A stretch of DNA of 50,056 bases from Parvularculaceae bacterium. Its GTDB lineage: Bacteria; Pseudomonadota; Alphaproteobacteria; Caulobacterales; Parvularculaceae. The stretch is from the NCBI GenBank assembly GCA_020446945.1, contig JAGRDS010000020.1:1-50056 (forward strand). Direction: 5' to 3'. The position numbers and the translations under genes are program-made. Of this stretch, positions 43,428-50,056 are shown one piece after another; position 1 is the stretch's first letter; every line of letters starts with the position of its first letter. The notes below the pieces were generated by a model that saw only the letters and a list, made by a program, of their open reading frames with translations, ran no database searches and was not told the DNA's origin.

Positions 43428-44303
43428 TCATTTCTGAGATGCGTCGCGCGTTGCGATTTCCCTGACCGTCGACGAAAGGTCGAGGCGCCAGTCCGGCTGG
43501 GCGACACCGTATTCGCGCAAGATTTTGGAACAGTTAAGAACGGTATAAAGCGGCCGTCTGGCCGGCGTCGGATATTCCCGGGTCGTAATCCTGTTGATTT
43601 TGACGTCGCGGCCGGCCGCCTCGAATATCGCCTCGGCGAAATCGGCCCAGTTTGTCGCCGGCGCGCCCTGAAAATGAAAGACGCCGCCGGCGCCGTCTTT
43701 CCGTTTTGCAACGCTGAGGCAGGCCGCAGCGATATTGCGCGCCGGCGTCGGGCCGCCGAACTGGTCCGCGACAACGCCAAGCTCGCTGCGCGTTTCGGAA
43801 AGGCGAATCATCGTCCGCGCGAAATTCGTTCCGTAAAGGGAGTAAACCCATGACGTCCGAATGATGACGGCGTCCGGGTATGCGCGCAGCGTCGATCTTT
43901 CACCTTCCAGTTTCGTAGCGCCATAGGCGTTGATCGGGGCGGTCGGCGCCTCTTCGTCGAGCGGCGCGCCGTTATGCTCGCCCGAAAAAACATAATCCGT
44001 CGATATGTGAATGAAACGTGCGCCGTTTGAACGCGACGCGGCGGCGAGTTCTTCCGGCGCCTGTGCGTTCAGGCGATGCGCGGCCTGCTTTTGCGTCTCG
44101 GCCTGATCGACCTGCGTCCACGCGGCGGCGTTGATGACGATGTCCGGTTTCTCGATCCCGATGGATCGCGCGCCTTCACCGGTTCGCGAAAGATCCGCCT
44201 TGTCGCGGGTCAGGGCGATCAAACGAACATCCCTGTCTTTTCGGCACGCCTCGACAATCTCGCGGCCGACTTGTCCATTGGCGCCGAACAGAAGAATTTT
44301 CAT
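43428..44303 (-). CDS. rfbD: dTDP-4-dehydrorhamnose reductase
   Basis: Last step of dTDP-L-rhamnose synthesis (291 aa). The short-chain dehydrogenase Rossmann start is MKILLFGANGQVGREI, the catalytic Tyr and Lys are in YGATKLEGE, and the stretch IVINAAAWTQVDQAE is typical of RmlD. It is the first gene of the two-gene operon with rfbA. A 230-bp gene-free part lies between its start and tRNA-Ala, holding the tRNA-like remnant at 44417-44446. Confidence 0.95.
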   Translation of the reverse strand: MKILLFGANGQVGREIVEACRKDRDVRLIALTRDKADLSRTGEGARSIGIEKPDIVINAAAWTQVDQAETQKQAAHRLNAQAPEELAAASRSNGARFIHISTDYVFSGEHNGAPLDEEAPTAPINAYGATKLEGERSTLRAYPDAVIIRTSWVYSLYGTNFARTMIRLSETRSELGVVADQFGGPTPARNIAAACLSVAKRKDGAGGVFHFQGAPATNWADFAEAIFEAAGRDVKINRITTREYPTPARRPLYTVLNCSKILREYGVAQPDWRLDLSSTVREIATRDASQK

Positions 44304-44416
44304 GGAATGTCATACCGGGCGGCGCGCGATTGACGATGCGCCGGCGAAGGTGAGGGCTTAAAATCCGCAGGCAAACCGTCGCGATGAATTGAACGGCGGC
44401 GTCGCGAAAGGAAAGA

Positions 44417-44446
44417 TGGTGGAGCTGGATGGAGAAACTTCGAACC
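44417..44446 (-). repeat. Partial copy of the tRNA-Ala 3' end
   Basis: Read on the minus strand, a TTCGAA-type T-loop is followed after 16 bases by AGCTCCACCA, the same 3' end as tRNA-Ala. The plus-strand 10-mer TGGTGGAGCT at 44417 recurs exactly at 44534. The two copies are direct repeats 117 bp apart. The T stem of the left copy does not pair, so it is a remnant and not a working tRNA. Confidence 0.5.
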
Positions 44447-44533
44447 GGCGCAACCAGGCGTGCGACTGCGCGCCGGCTGGTCAGGCCGCCCCCGCGGAGG
44501 ACATCGCGAAGCGATTGTCCCCGAGCGAGAAAA

Positions 44534-44609
<76 letters not shown>

Positions 44610-44718
44610 GGTGTTCAGTTCGCGCGGCCGATTGGGACTGCGGCCGCCGCTGCGCCCCTTCGGGCGCGCGGAACCTAGCCGCAGGGGACTGGTTCCGCAA
44701 GCCGGTATACAGTGCGTT

Positions 44719-45144
44719 TCAGCTTTCGTCGTCGTCGCCGCCGGAGACGATGCCGCCCATGTCTCCGTCCTCGTCTTCATCGTCGTCAAGCAGCGTGTCG
44801 TCGTCATCGTCGTCGATGTCGATATCGAGATCGCCGAGGCCTTCGATATCTTCTTCTTCGTCTTCCGAATCGCCGTCCCCGTCGAGTCCGGGCTTTTTCT
44901 TTGAAGCCGGCGCTTTTTGTTCCTTTTCGGCCGCGGCGAGCGAAACCTCGCCCGCCGGCTTCGCCGCAGGCGTTTCGCTTTCCGCCGCTTCGTCCTCGCG
45001 CCGGGGCTTTCGGGGTTTCAAGAGCGCTTCCGGAATGAAATCATGGTCGCATTTCGGACAATGCGCGGGTTCCTTGTTGAGGTCGTAAAAGCGCGCGCCG
45101 CATTGCGGGCAGTCGCGCTTCACGCCGAGTTCGGGTTTATTCAC
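44719..45144 (-). CDS. FYDLN-acid (TIGR02300) family protein
   Basis: A small cytoplasmic protein (141 aa) of an alphaproteobacterial family with no known function. The N-terminal zinc-ribbon-like part reads CPQCGARFYDLNKEPAHCPKCDHDF, with four cysteines in two CxxC pairs and the name-giving FYDLN. A Lys/Arg-rich middle leads to an extreme acidic tail (residues about 95-141, mostly Asp and Glu, with runs of six Asp). Such a layout suits nucleic-acid or chaperone work, but this is guesswork. It is divergent from aroA, 101 bp apart, as in related genomes. Confidence 0.92.
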   Translation of the reverse strand: MNKPELGVKRDCPQCGARFYDLNKEPAHCPKCDHDFIPEALLKPRKPRREDEAAESETPAAKPAGEVSLAAAEKEQKAPASKKKPGLDGDGDSEDEEEDIEGLGDLDIDIDDDDDDTLLDDDEDEDGDMGGIVSGGDDDES

Positions 45145-45245
45145 GGATGTCGGTCCCTGCCTTGGAATTTCGTTTGGCGGCGTCTGTTGCCACGCCCGGC
45201 GAGCCCTGTCAAAAGCGGCGCGTCGACGGGTGATCGGAGACTGGT

Positions 45246-46586
45246 ATGGCGGTCCATGGCCGGGGGTTGAAGGCGGCGCGCCGGGGCGCGCTCGCCGGCG
45301 ATGTCAGCGCGCCCGGCGACAAGTCGATCTCACACCGCGCGATGATCCTCGGCGCGCTTGCGCGCGGCGAGACGGTCGCGACGGGAATCCTCGAAGGCCA
45401 CGACGTAATCCGGACAGCCGCGGCGATGCGCGCGCTCGGCGCGCGCGTTGAGCGCGATATCGCCGCAGCGCATGGGCCTGTATGGCGCATAGAGGGCGCG
45501 CCATGGCGCGCGCCGGACCGGCGGCTTTATTTCGGCAATTCGGGGACGGGTTGCCGCCTCGTCATCGGCGCCGCAGCGGGGCGGGGCGTGACGGCGGCGT
45601 TCGACGGCGACCAGAGTTTGCGCGCCCGCCCGATGACCCGGATCGCGGCGCCGCTAGAGGCGATGGGTGCGCGGATCGGGCTGTCGCAGGGCAAGCTTCC
45701 GGCGTCGATCGAGGCGGCGCCCTTGCGCGCAATCGATTTTGAAATGCCCGTCGCCTCCGCGCAGGTGAAATCGGCGATCCTTCTCGCAGCGCTTGGCGCG
45801 AAGGGAACGACGCGGATCGTCGAGCCGGCGCCCTCGCGCGATCACACCGAACGCATGCTCGCCGCATTCGGCGCCGATATTGCGATCGGCGTGCGGGGCG
45901 GCGTGCGGGGCGGGGCGCGCGAAATTTCCCTTGCGGGCGGCGCGGATCTGACGGCGACGCGCATCGAAACGCCCGGCGATCCGTCATCGGCGGCGTTCAT
46001 CGCGGCGGCGGCGGCGATTGCGCCGGGTTCGGACGTTTTGATTCGAAACGTTCTCGTCAATCCATTGCGCACAGGATTTTTCGAAACGCTCAAAGAGATG
46101 GGCGCGCATATTGTATTCGAGAAAGCGCGAGAGGTCTCGGGCGAGCCTGTCGCCGACATTCGCGTTCGCGGCTCGTCGCTGAAAGGGGTGGATGTGCCTG
46201 CGCAACGTGCGGCGTCAATGATCGATGAGTATCCGATACTCGCCGTCGTCGCCGCTTTCGCCGCCGGCCGGACGCGCATGAGCGGGGTCGGCGAATTGCG
46301 CGTTAAGGAAAGCGATCGGCTGGCTGCGGTCGAAGCGGGGCTGAAGTCGAACGGGGTCAAATGCGAAAGCGGCGCGGACTGGCTTTGCGTCGACAGCGAC
46401 GGCGATGTTCGCGGCGGCGGTTTGGTCGAAACGCATCTCGATCATCGCGTCGCGATGAGTTTTCTGGTCATGGGGCTCGCGGCGGATAAGCCGGTTGAAA
46501 TTGACGACGCATCGATGATTGCAACGAGTTTTCCGGGTTTTGTTGCGCTTATGCGCGAACTCGGCGCGGAGATTTCGCCGCGCTAG
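45246..46586 (+). CDS. aroA: 3-phosphoshikimate 1-carboxyvinyltransferase (EPSP synthase)
   Basis: Joins shikimate-3-phosphate and PEP in the aromatic amino-acid pathway (446 aa). SAPGDKSISHRAMILGALARGET and the PEP-site segment GNSGTGCRL (97-105) place it with class II (CP4-like) enzymes, which have TGCRL where class I has TAMRP. The residue matching Ala100 of the CP4 enzyme is Gly100 here. The C-terminal DEYPILAVVAAFA, ELRVKESDRL and LDHRVAMSFLV are standard. GGAGA lies 6 bp before the ATG. Its stop shares CTAG with the convergent terC-like gene. cmk and rpsA follow beyond that gene. Confidence 0.95.
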   Translation: MAVHGRGLKAARRGALAGDVSAPGDKSISHRAMILGALARGETVATGILEGHDVIRTAAAMRALGARVERDIAAAHGPVWRIEGAPWRAPDRRLYFGNSGTGCRLVIGAAAGRGVTAAFDGDQSLRARPMTRIAAPLEAMGARIGLSQGKLPASIEAAPLRAIDFEMPVASAQVKSAILLAALGAKGTTRIVEPAPSRDHTERMLAAFGADIAIGVRGGVRGGAREISLAGGADLTATRIETPGDPSSAAFIAAAAAIAPGSDVLIRNVLVNPLRTGFFETLKEMGAHIVFEKAREVSGEPVADIRVRGSSLKGVDVPAQRAASMIDEYPILAVVAAFAAGRTRMSGVGELRVKESDRLAAVEAGLKSNGVKCESGADWLCVDSDGDVRGGGLVETHLDHRVAMSFLVMGLAADKPVEIDDASMIATSFPGFVALMRELGAEISPR

Positions 46587-47269
46587 TCGGGCGCGCTGAA
46601 TTCCACCCCGTTCGGCGTAATCTGCGCCCCCGACGCGCTCCACACGTCATGCCCGCCGCGCCAGATCATTTCGGCGGCGACAAAGAGGATGATCGCAAGC
46701 CCGATAAAGGCGATCCAGCGATGGCGCTCCAGAAGGCGCGCGATATAGGTCGCGGCGAAGCCCATCAGCATGATGGAAAGCGCAAGCCCGAAAACGAGAA
46801 CGCCTGGGTGTTCGTGCGCTGCGCCTGCGACGGCGAGAACATTGTCGAGCGACATTGAAATGTCGGCGATCACGATCTGGAAGATCGCGGTTGAAAGCAA
46901 TTTCGATGATGCGGGACCGGCGCCGTCTGCAGGTTCGCCGGCGCCTTCCGTATGCGATTTATTCCCGTGCGGCGCGCGCAGTTCGCGCCACATCTTCCAG
47001 CACACCCAAAGCAGCAATATGCCGCCAGCGAGCAAAAGGCCGACGATCGACAGCAAAGTCGTCGCCACCAGGGCGAAGACAATACGCAGAACCGTAGCCG
47101 CGAGAATGCCGACCGCGATCGCCGTTCCGCGTTTTTCGCGCGGTACGCCCGCAGCGGCGAGGCCGATGACGACGGCGTTGTCGCCGGCGAGCGTCAGGTC
47201 GATCAACACGACCTGGAAAAACGCCGTCAAAGCCTCCGGCGTCACGCCGAAACCGGTCAGATCCATCAT
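46583..47269 (-). CDS. TerC/YjbE family membrane protein
   Basis: A seven-helix inner-membrane protein (228 aa) of the TerC family, YjbE branch. Two family repeats carry the key acidic residues: DLTLAGDNAVVIGLA near the start and DISMSLDNVLAVAG in the second half. Family members export manganese or load it into exported proteins. A polar loop (HGNKSHTEGAGEPADGAGPASSK) joins the halves. It is inserted between aroA and cmk on the other strand, so it breaks the usual aroA-cmk-rpsA run. No yybP-ykoY-type leader was recognisable upstream. Confidence 0.92.
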   Translation of the reverse strand: MMDLTGFGVTPEALTAFFQVVLIDLTLAGDNAVVIGLAAAGVPREKRGTAIAVGILAATVLRIVFALVATTLLSIVGLLLAGGILLLWVCWKMWRELRAPHGNKSHTEGAGEPADGAGPASSKLLSTAIFQIVIADISMSLDNVLAVAGAAHEHPGVLVFGLALSIMLMGFAATYIARLLERHRWIAFIGLAIILFVAAEMIWRGGHDVWSASGAQITPNGVEFSAPD

Positions 47270-47434
47270 GCTCGCCTGTCGCCCGCCGGGCGCTTCGGGC
47301 GCGCCCCGTCCGGAAAGCGCGTGATATGAGGATGTTCGCGCCGGTTTTCAAAGGGGGCGAATATGAAATCGGCGAGGCGCGATTGCGCGCCGGGCCTTGT
47401 CTCGGCGCGCGTCCTGCCGCTAATTCGGGGCGCC

Positions 47435-48094
47435 ATGCCTGAACCGCTCATCATTGCGCTCGACGGACCCGCCGCCTCCGGAAAGGGAACGCTCGCCCGG
47501 GCGATCGCGCGCCATTACGCGCTCGCCTATCTCGATACGGGATCGCTTTACCGGGCGGTTGCATATCTGCTCCTGCGCGAAGGCGCCGATCCGTCCGACG
47601 AGAAAGCGGCGGCCGCCGCGGCGCGCGCCTTTTCGCTGGAGACAATAGACAATACCGGCATCCGCAGCCGCGAGGTCGGCGCGGCGGCGAGCGTCGTCGC
47701 GGCGCACCCGGCGGTGCGCCAGGCGCTGTTGGAGTTCCAGCGCGATTTCGCCCGCCGCCCGCCGGGCGGCGCGAAGGGCGCGGTGCTGGACGGGCGCGAT
47801 ATCGGCACCGTCGTCTGCCCGGACGCGACCGTGAAATTCTTCGTCGTCGCCAGCCCGCAGGTAAGGGCCGGGCGCCGGTTCCGGGAGCTGGAAGCGGCCA
47901 AGCCCGGCCTGACGCAAGCCGACGTTCTGGCCGATCTGATGGAGCGGGATGCGCGCGACGCCGCCCGCGCCGACGCCCCGATGGCGCAGGCCGAGGATGC
48001 GGAGTTGCTAGACACCACCCATTTGACTATAGAAGCGGCCTTCGCGGCGGCGCGCCGCGTGATCGACGGCGTTATCCGACGCTGCGAGAGCTGA
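47435..48094 (+). CDS. cmk: Cytidylate kinase
   Basis: Phosphorylates CMP and dCMP (219 aa from this start). The P-loop is GPAASGKGTLARAIA, the CMP-binding YLDTGSLYRAVAY follows, and DGRDIGTVVCPDATVKFF is a family signature. ATG 47435 gives the normal N-terminus; an in-frame ATG at 47363 with GGGGG nearby would add 24 residues and cannot be ruled out. It precedes rpsA, a widespread arrangement. Confidence 0.94.
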   Translation: MPEPLIIALDGPAASGKGTLARAIARHYALAYLDTGSLYRAVAYLLLREGADPSDEKAAAAAARAFSLETIDNTGIRSREVGAAASVVAAHPAVRQALLEFQRDFARRPPGGAKGAVLDGRDIGTVVCPDATVKFFVVASPQVRAGRRFRELEAAKPGLTQADVLADLMERDARDAARADAPMAQAEDAELLDTTHLTIEAAFAAARRVIDGVIRRCES

Positions 48095-48303
48095 TCGGGG
48101 CCTCCGCAAAGGCGGCCCAAATCCAGGGCCGGCTCTCCCGGGCGACCATCGGAAAACGGGTTTTTGTGTCCGTCATACGCTCGCAGCGCCGCCAATTGTA
48201 ACCCGAACAGGCATTCACCGCCCGAGGCCGCTTCAGCCGAGGGAAGACCGCCGGACGAACCGGTCGGCATTGAACGCTGAATTGAACAAGGACTTAAGAC
48301 AAC

Positions 48304-50010
48304 GTGTCTCAAACCCAGTCTATGAACCCGACCCGCGACGATTTTGCGGAAATGCTCGAAGCCTCGCTGCTCGACCGCCAGAGCTTTGAGGATAATGTCG
48401 TCACCGGCCTCGTCACCGCCATCGAAAAGGACGTCGCCGTCATCGATGTCGGCCTCAAGACCGAAGGCCGCGTGCCGCTGAAGGAATTCGCCTCCGCCGG
48501 ACAGCCCGCCCAGATCAAGGTCGGCGACAGCGTCGAGGTTTTCGTTGAGCGTATCGAAAACGCAAACGGCGAAGCCGTCATCAGCCGCGACAAGGCGCGG
48601 CGCGAAGAGGCGTGGGATCGCCTTGAGGTGCAGTTCAAGGACGAAGCGCGCGTCGAAGGCGTCATCTTCAATCGCGTCAAGGGCGGCTTTACGGTCGATC
48701 TCGGCGGCGCGGTCGCGTTCCTGCCGGGCAGCCAGGTCGATATTCGCCCGGTGCGCGACGCCGGCCCGCTGATGAATATCCCGCAGCCCTTCCGCATTCT
48801 GAAAATGGACAAGCGCCGCGGCAATATCGTCGTCTCGCGCCGCTCGATCCTCGAAGAGGATCGCGCCGAGCATCGCCAGGAAGTCGTTCGCGAACTGAAC
48901 GAGGGCGACGAGCGCGACGGCGTCGTCAAGAACATCACCGATTACGGTGCGTTCGTCGAGCTTGCGCCGGGCGTCGACGGCCTTCTTCACGTCACCGACA
49001 TGTCGTGGAGCCGCGTCAATCACCCGTCGGAAGTTCTCGGCGTCAACGACACGGTCAAGGTCAAGATCATCAAGATCAATCCGGAAACGCACCGCATCTC
49101 GCTCGGCATCAAGCAATTGCAGCCCGATCCCTGGCAGGGCGTCGCCGCCAAATATCCGATTAGCGCGAAGTTCAAGGGCCGCGTCACCAATATCACCGAT
49201 TACGGCGCATTCGTCGAACTGGAAGAAGGCATTGAAGGTCTCGTCCACGTTTCCGAAATGAGCTGGGTGAAGAAAAACGTTCATCCGGGCAAGGTCGTTT
49301 CGACCAGCCAGGAAGTCGAGGTGATGGTGCTTGAAGTCGATGAGAACAAGCGCCGCATTTCGCTCGGATTGAAACAGTGCCTCGACAATCCCTGGGAGCG
49401 CTTCGCCGAGGAGCATCCGATCGGCTCCGTCATCGAAGGCGAGATCAAGAACATCACCGAATTCGGTCTGTTCGTCGGTCTCAACGAGGAGATGGACGGC
49501 ATGGTCCATCTTTCCGATCTCGACTGGAACAAGTCGGGCGAGGAAGCGATCAAGGATTACAACAAGGGCGATATGGTCAAGGCGAAAGTGCTTGACGTCG
49601 ATCCTGACAAGGAACGCATTTCGCTCGGCATCAAGCAGGTCGGCTCCGATCCGATGGAGTCGGTCGGCGAAATCAATCGCGGCGACGATGTCACCTGCAC
49701 GGTGACGGCCGTTGAAACCGGCGGCGTTGAAGTGCAGGTCGGCGGCGAGGGCGGACCGAAAGCCTTTATCCGCAAATCCGATCTTTCCAAGGACCGCAAT
49801 GAACAGCGCCCCGAGCGCTTCGCGGTCGGCGACAAGGTCGATGCGCGCGTCACCGGCTTCGACAAGGTCTCGCGCCGCATTTCGCTCTCCATCAAGGCGC
49901 GCGAAGTGGCGGAAGAAAAAGAAGCCGTCGAACAATATGGCTCGGCCGATTCCGGCGCCTCGCTCGGCGACATTCTGGGCGCGGCTCTTAAAGGCCAGAA
50001 AAAAGACTAG
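48304..50010 (+). CDS. rpsA: 30S ribosomal protein S1
   Basis: Ribosomal protein S1 (568 aa), which brings mRNA leaders to the 30S subunit. Six S1 (OB-fold) repeats are visible; the clearest are repeats 3-5, with NITDYGAFVELAPGVDGLLHV, NITDYGAFVELEEGIEGLVHV and NITEFGLFVGLNEEMDGMVHL. It starts at GTG 48304, with AAGGA 10 bp upstream; ATG 48322 is an alternative. The 209-bp leader after cmk (48095-48303) has no gene and could carry the self-regulation known for S1, though no structure is assigned. Confidence 0.96.
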   Translation: MSQTQSMNPTRDDFAEMLEASLLDRQSFEDNVVTGLVTAIEKDVAVIDVGLKTEGRVPLKEFASAGQPAQIKVGDSVEVFVERIENANGEAVISRDKARREEAWDRLEVQFKDEARVEGVIFNRVKGGFTVDLGGAVAFLPGSQVDIRPVRDAGPLMNIPQPFRILKMDKRRGNIVVSRRSILEEDRAEHRQEVVRELNEGDERDGVVKNITDYGAFVELAPGVDGLLHVTDMSWSRVNHPSEVLGVNDTVKVKIIKINPETHRISLGIKQLQPDPWQGVAAKYPISAKFKGRVTNITDYGAFVELEEGIEGLVHVSEMSWVKKNVHPGKVVSTSQEVEVMVLEVDENKRRISLGLKQCLDNPWERFAEEHPIGSVIEGEIKNITEFGLFVGLNEEMDGMVHLSDLDWNKSGEEAIKDYNKGDMVKAKVLDVDPDKERISLGIKQVGSDPMESVGEINRGDDVTCTVTAVETGGVEVQVGGEGGPKAFIRKSDLSKDRNEQRPERFAVGDKVDARVTGFDKVSRRISLSIKAREVAEEKEAVEQYGSADSGASLGDILGAALKGQKKD

Positions 50011-50038
50011 GCGTATTTCACGCTGTTCTTCTGAAACC

Positions 50039-50056
50039 CCGGCGGGCGACCGCCGG
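50039..50056 (+). terminator. Hairpin after rpsA, cut by the window end
   Basis: A 7-bp stem CCGGCGG / CCGCCGG closed by a GCGA (GNRA-type) loop lies 29 bp after the rpsA stop. The T tract that would prove a terminator lies beyond the window. Confidence 0.5.

Noticed and set aside
47270..47362. Manganese riboswitch (yybP-ykoY) upstream of the TerC-like gene
   Set aside because: The short leader is GC-rich and no conserved core of that riboswitch could be found by eye.

Overview
The window is a chromosomal segment of a GC-rich alphaproteobacterium. Clade markers seen directly are the receiver protein CpdR, a PraR-type XRE regulator, an FYDLN-acid (TIGR02300) protein, a DUF4175/TIGR02302 protein beside lysA-lptM-argH, the order dnaX-ybaB-recR, the order rmuC/def-fmt-truA/dapE, aroA-cmk-rpsA, and one exact CtrA box (TTAA-N7-TTAAC). 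The set recalls Caulobacterales, Parvularculales or Hyphomonadaceae-like lineages; this placement is inference. No phage, transposase, plasmid gene or CRISPR array was seen.

Layout. 1-3837: a terminator from an upstream unit, then dnaX-ybaB-recR and a Rieske oxygenase, coupled by very short gaps or overlaps. 3794-5623: a divergent GT87 glycosyltransferase and a GtrA flippase-like protein. 5620-11629: rmuC facing def-fmt-truA, then dapE with an unknown membrane protein. 11792-16238: a FadL-type porin, a CtrA-box promoter, a PilZ-like/methyltransferase fusion and an orphan membrane histidine kinase. 16446-20883: tRNA-Val, cpdR, N-formylglutamate amidohydrolase, a probable MmgR/alpha-r8-like small RNA on the minus strand, a GT4 glycosyltransferase, a PraR-like regulator and a HisN-like phosphatase. 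20973-27837: the DUF4175-lysA-(GFA)-lptM-argH block and divergent tlpA. 27803-30028: divergent mnmH and selD (selenium use in tRNA). 30095-36826: an unknown lipoprotein, a KAS III-like condensing enzyme, ygfZ-MAPEG-tag and a periplasmic TPR protein. 37012-42486: xseA, a 624-bp gene-free stretch with a 12-bp repeat array, an 11-residue-repeat lipoprotein, an aminotransferase, a beta-lactamase-like/thioredoxin fusion and a second acidic lipoprotein. 42544-44609: rfbA-rfbD and tRNA-Ala. 44719-50056: FYDLN protein, aroA, terC, cmk, rpsA.

Most genes are housekeeping: replication and repair (dnaX, recR, rmuC, tag, xseA), translation (def, fmt, truA, rpsA, two tRNAs), lysine, arginine and aromatic amino-acid synthesis, and envelope building. 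The accessory signals most worth attention are the small RNA with TGC-rich dyads upstream, the 12-bp array with five evenly spaced G5 tracts on the minus strand, the CtrA-box-linked PilZ-methyltransferase, the degenerate hydrolase/thioredoxin fusion, and the pair of Ala/Asp/Glu-rich lipoproteins.
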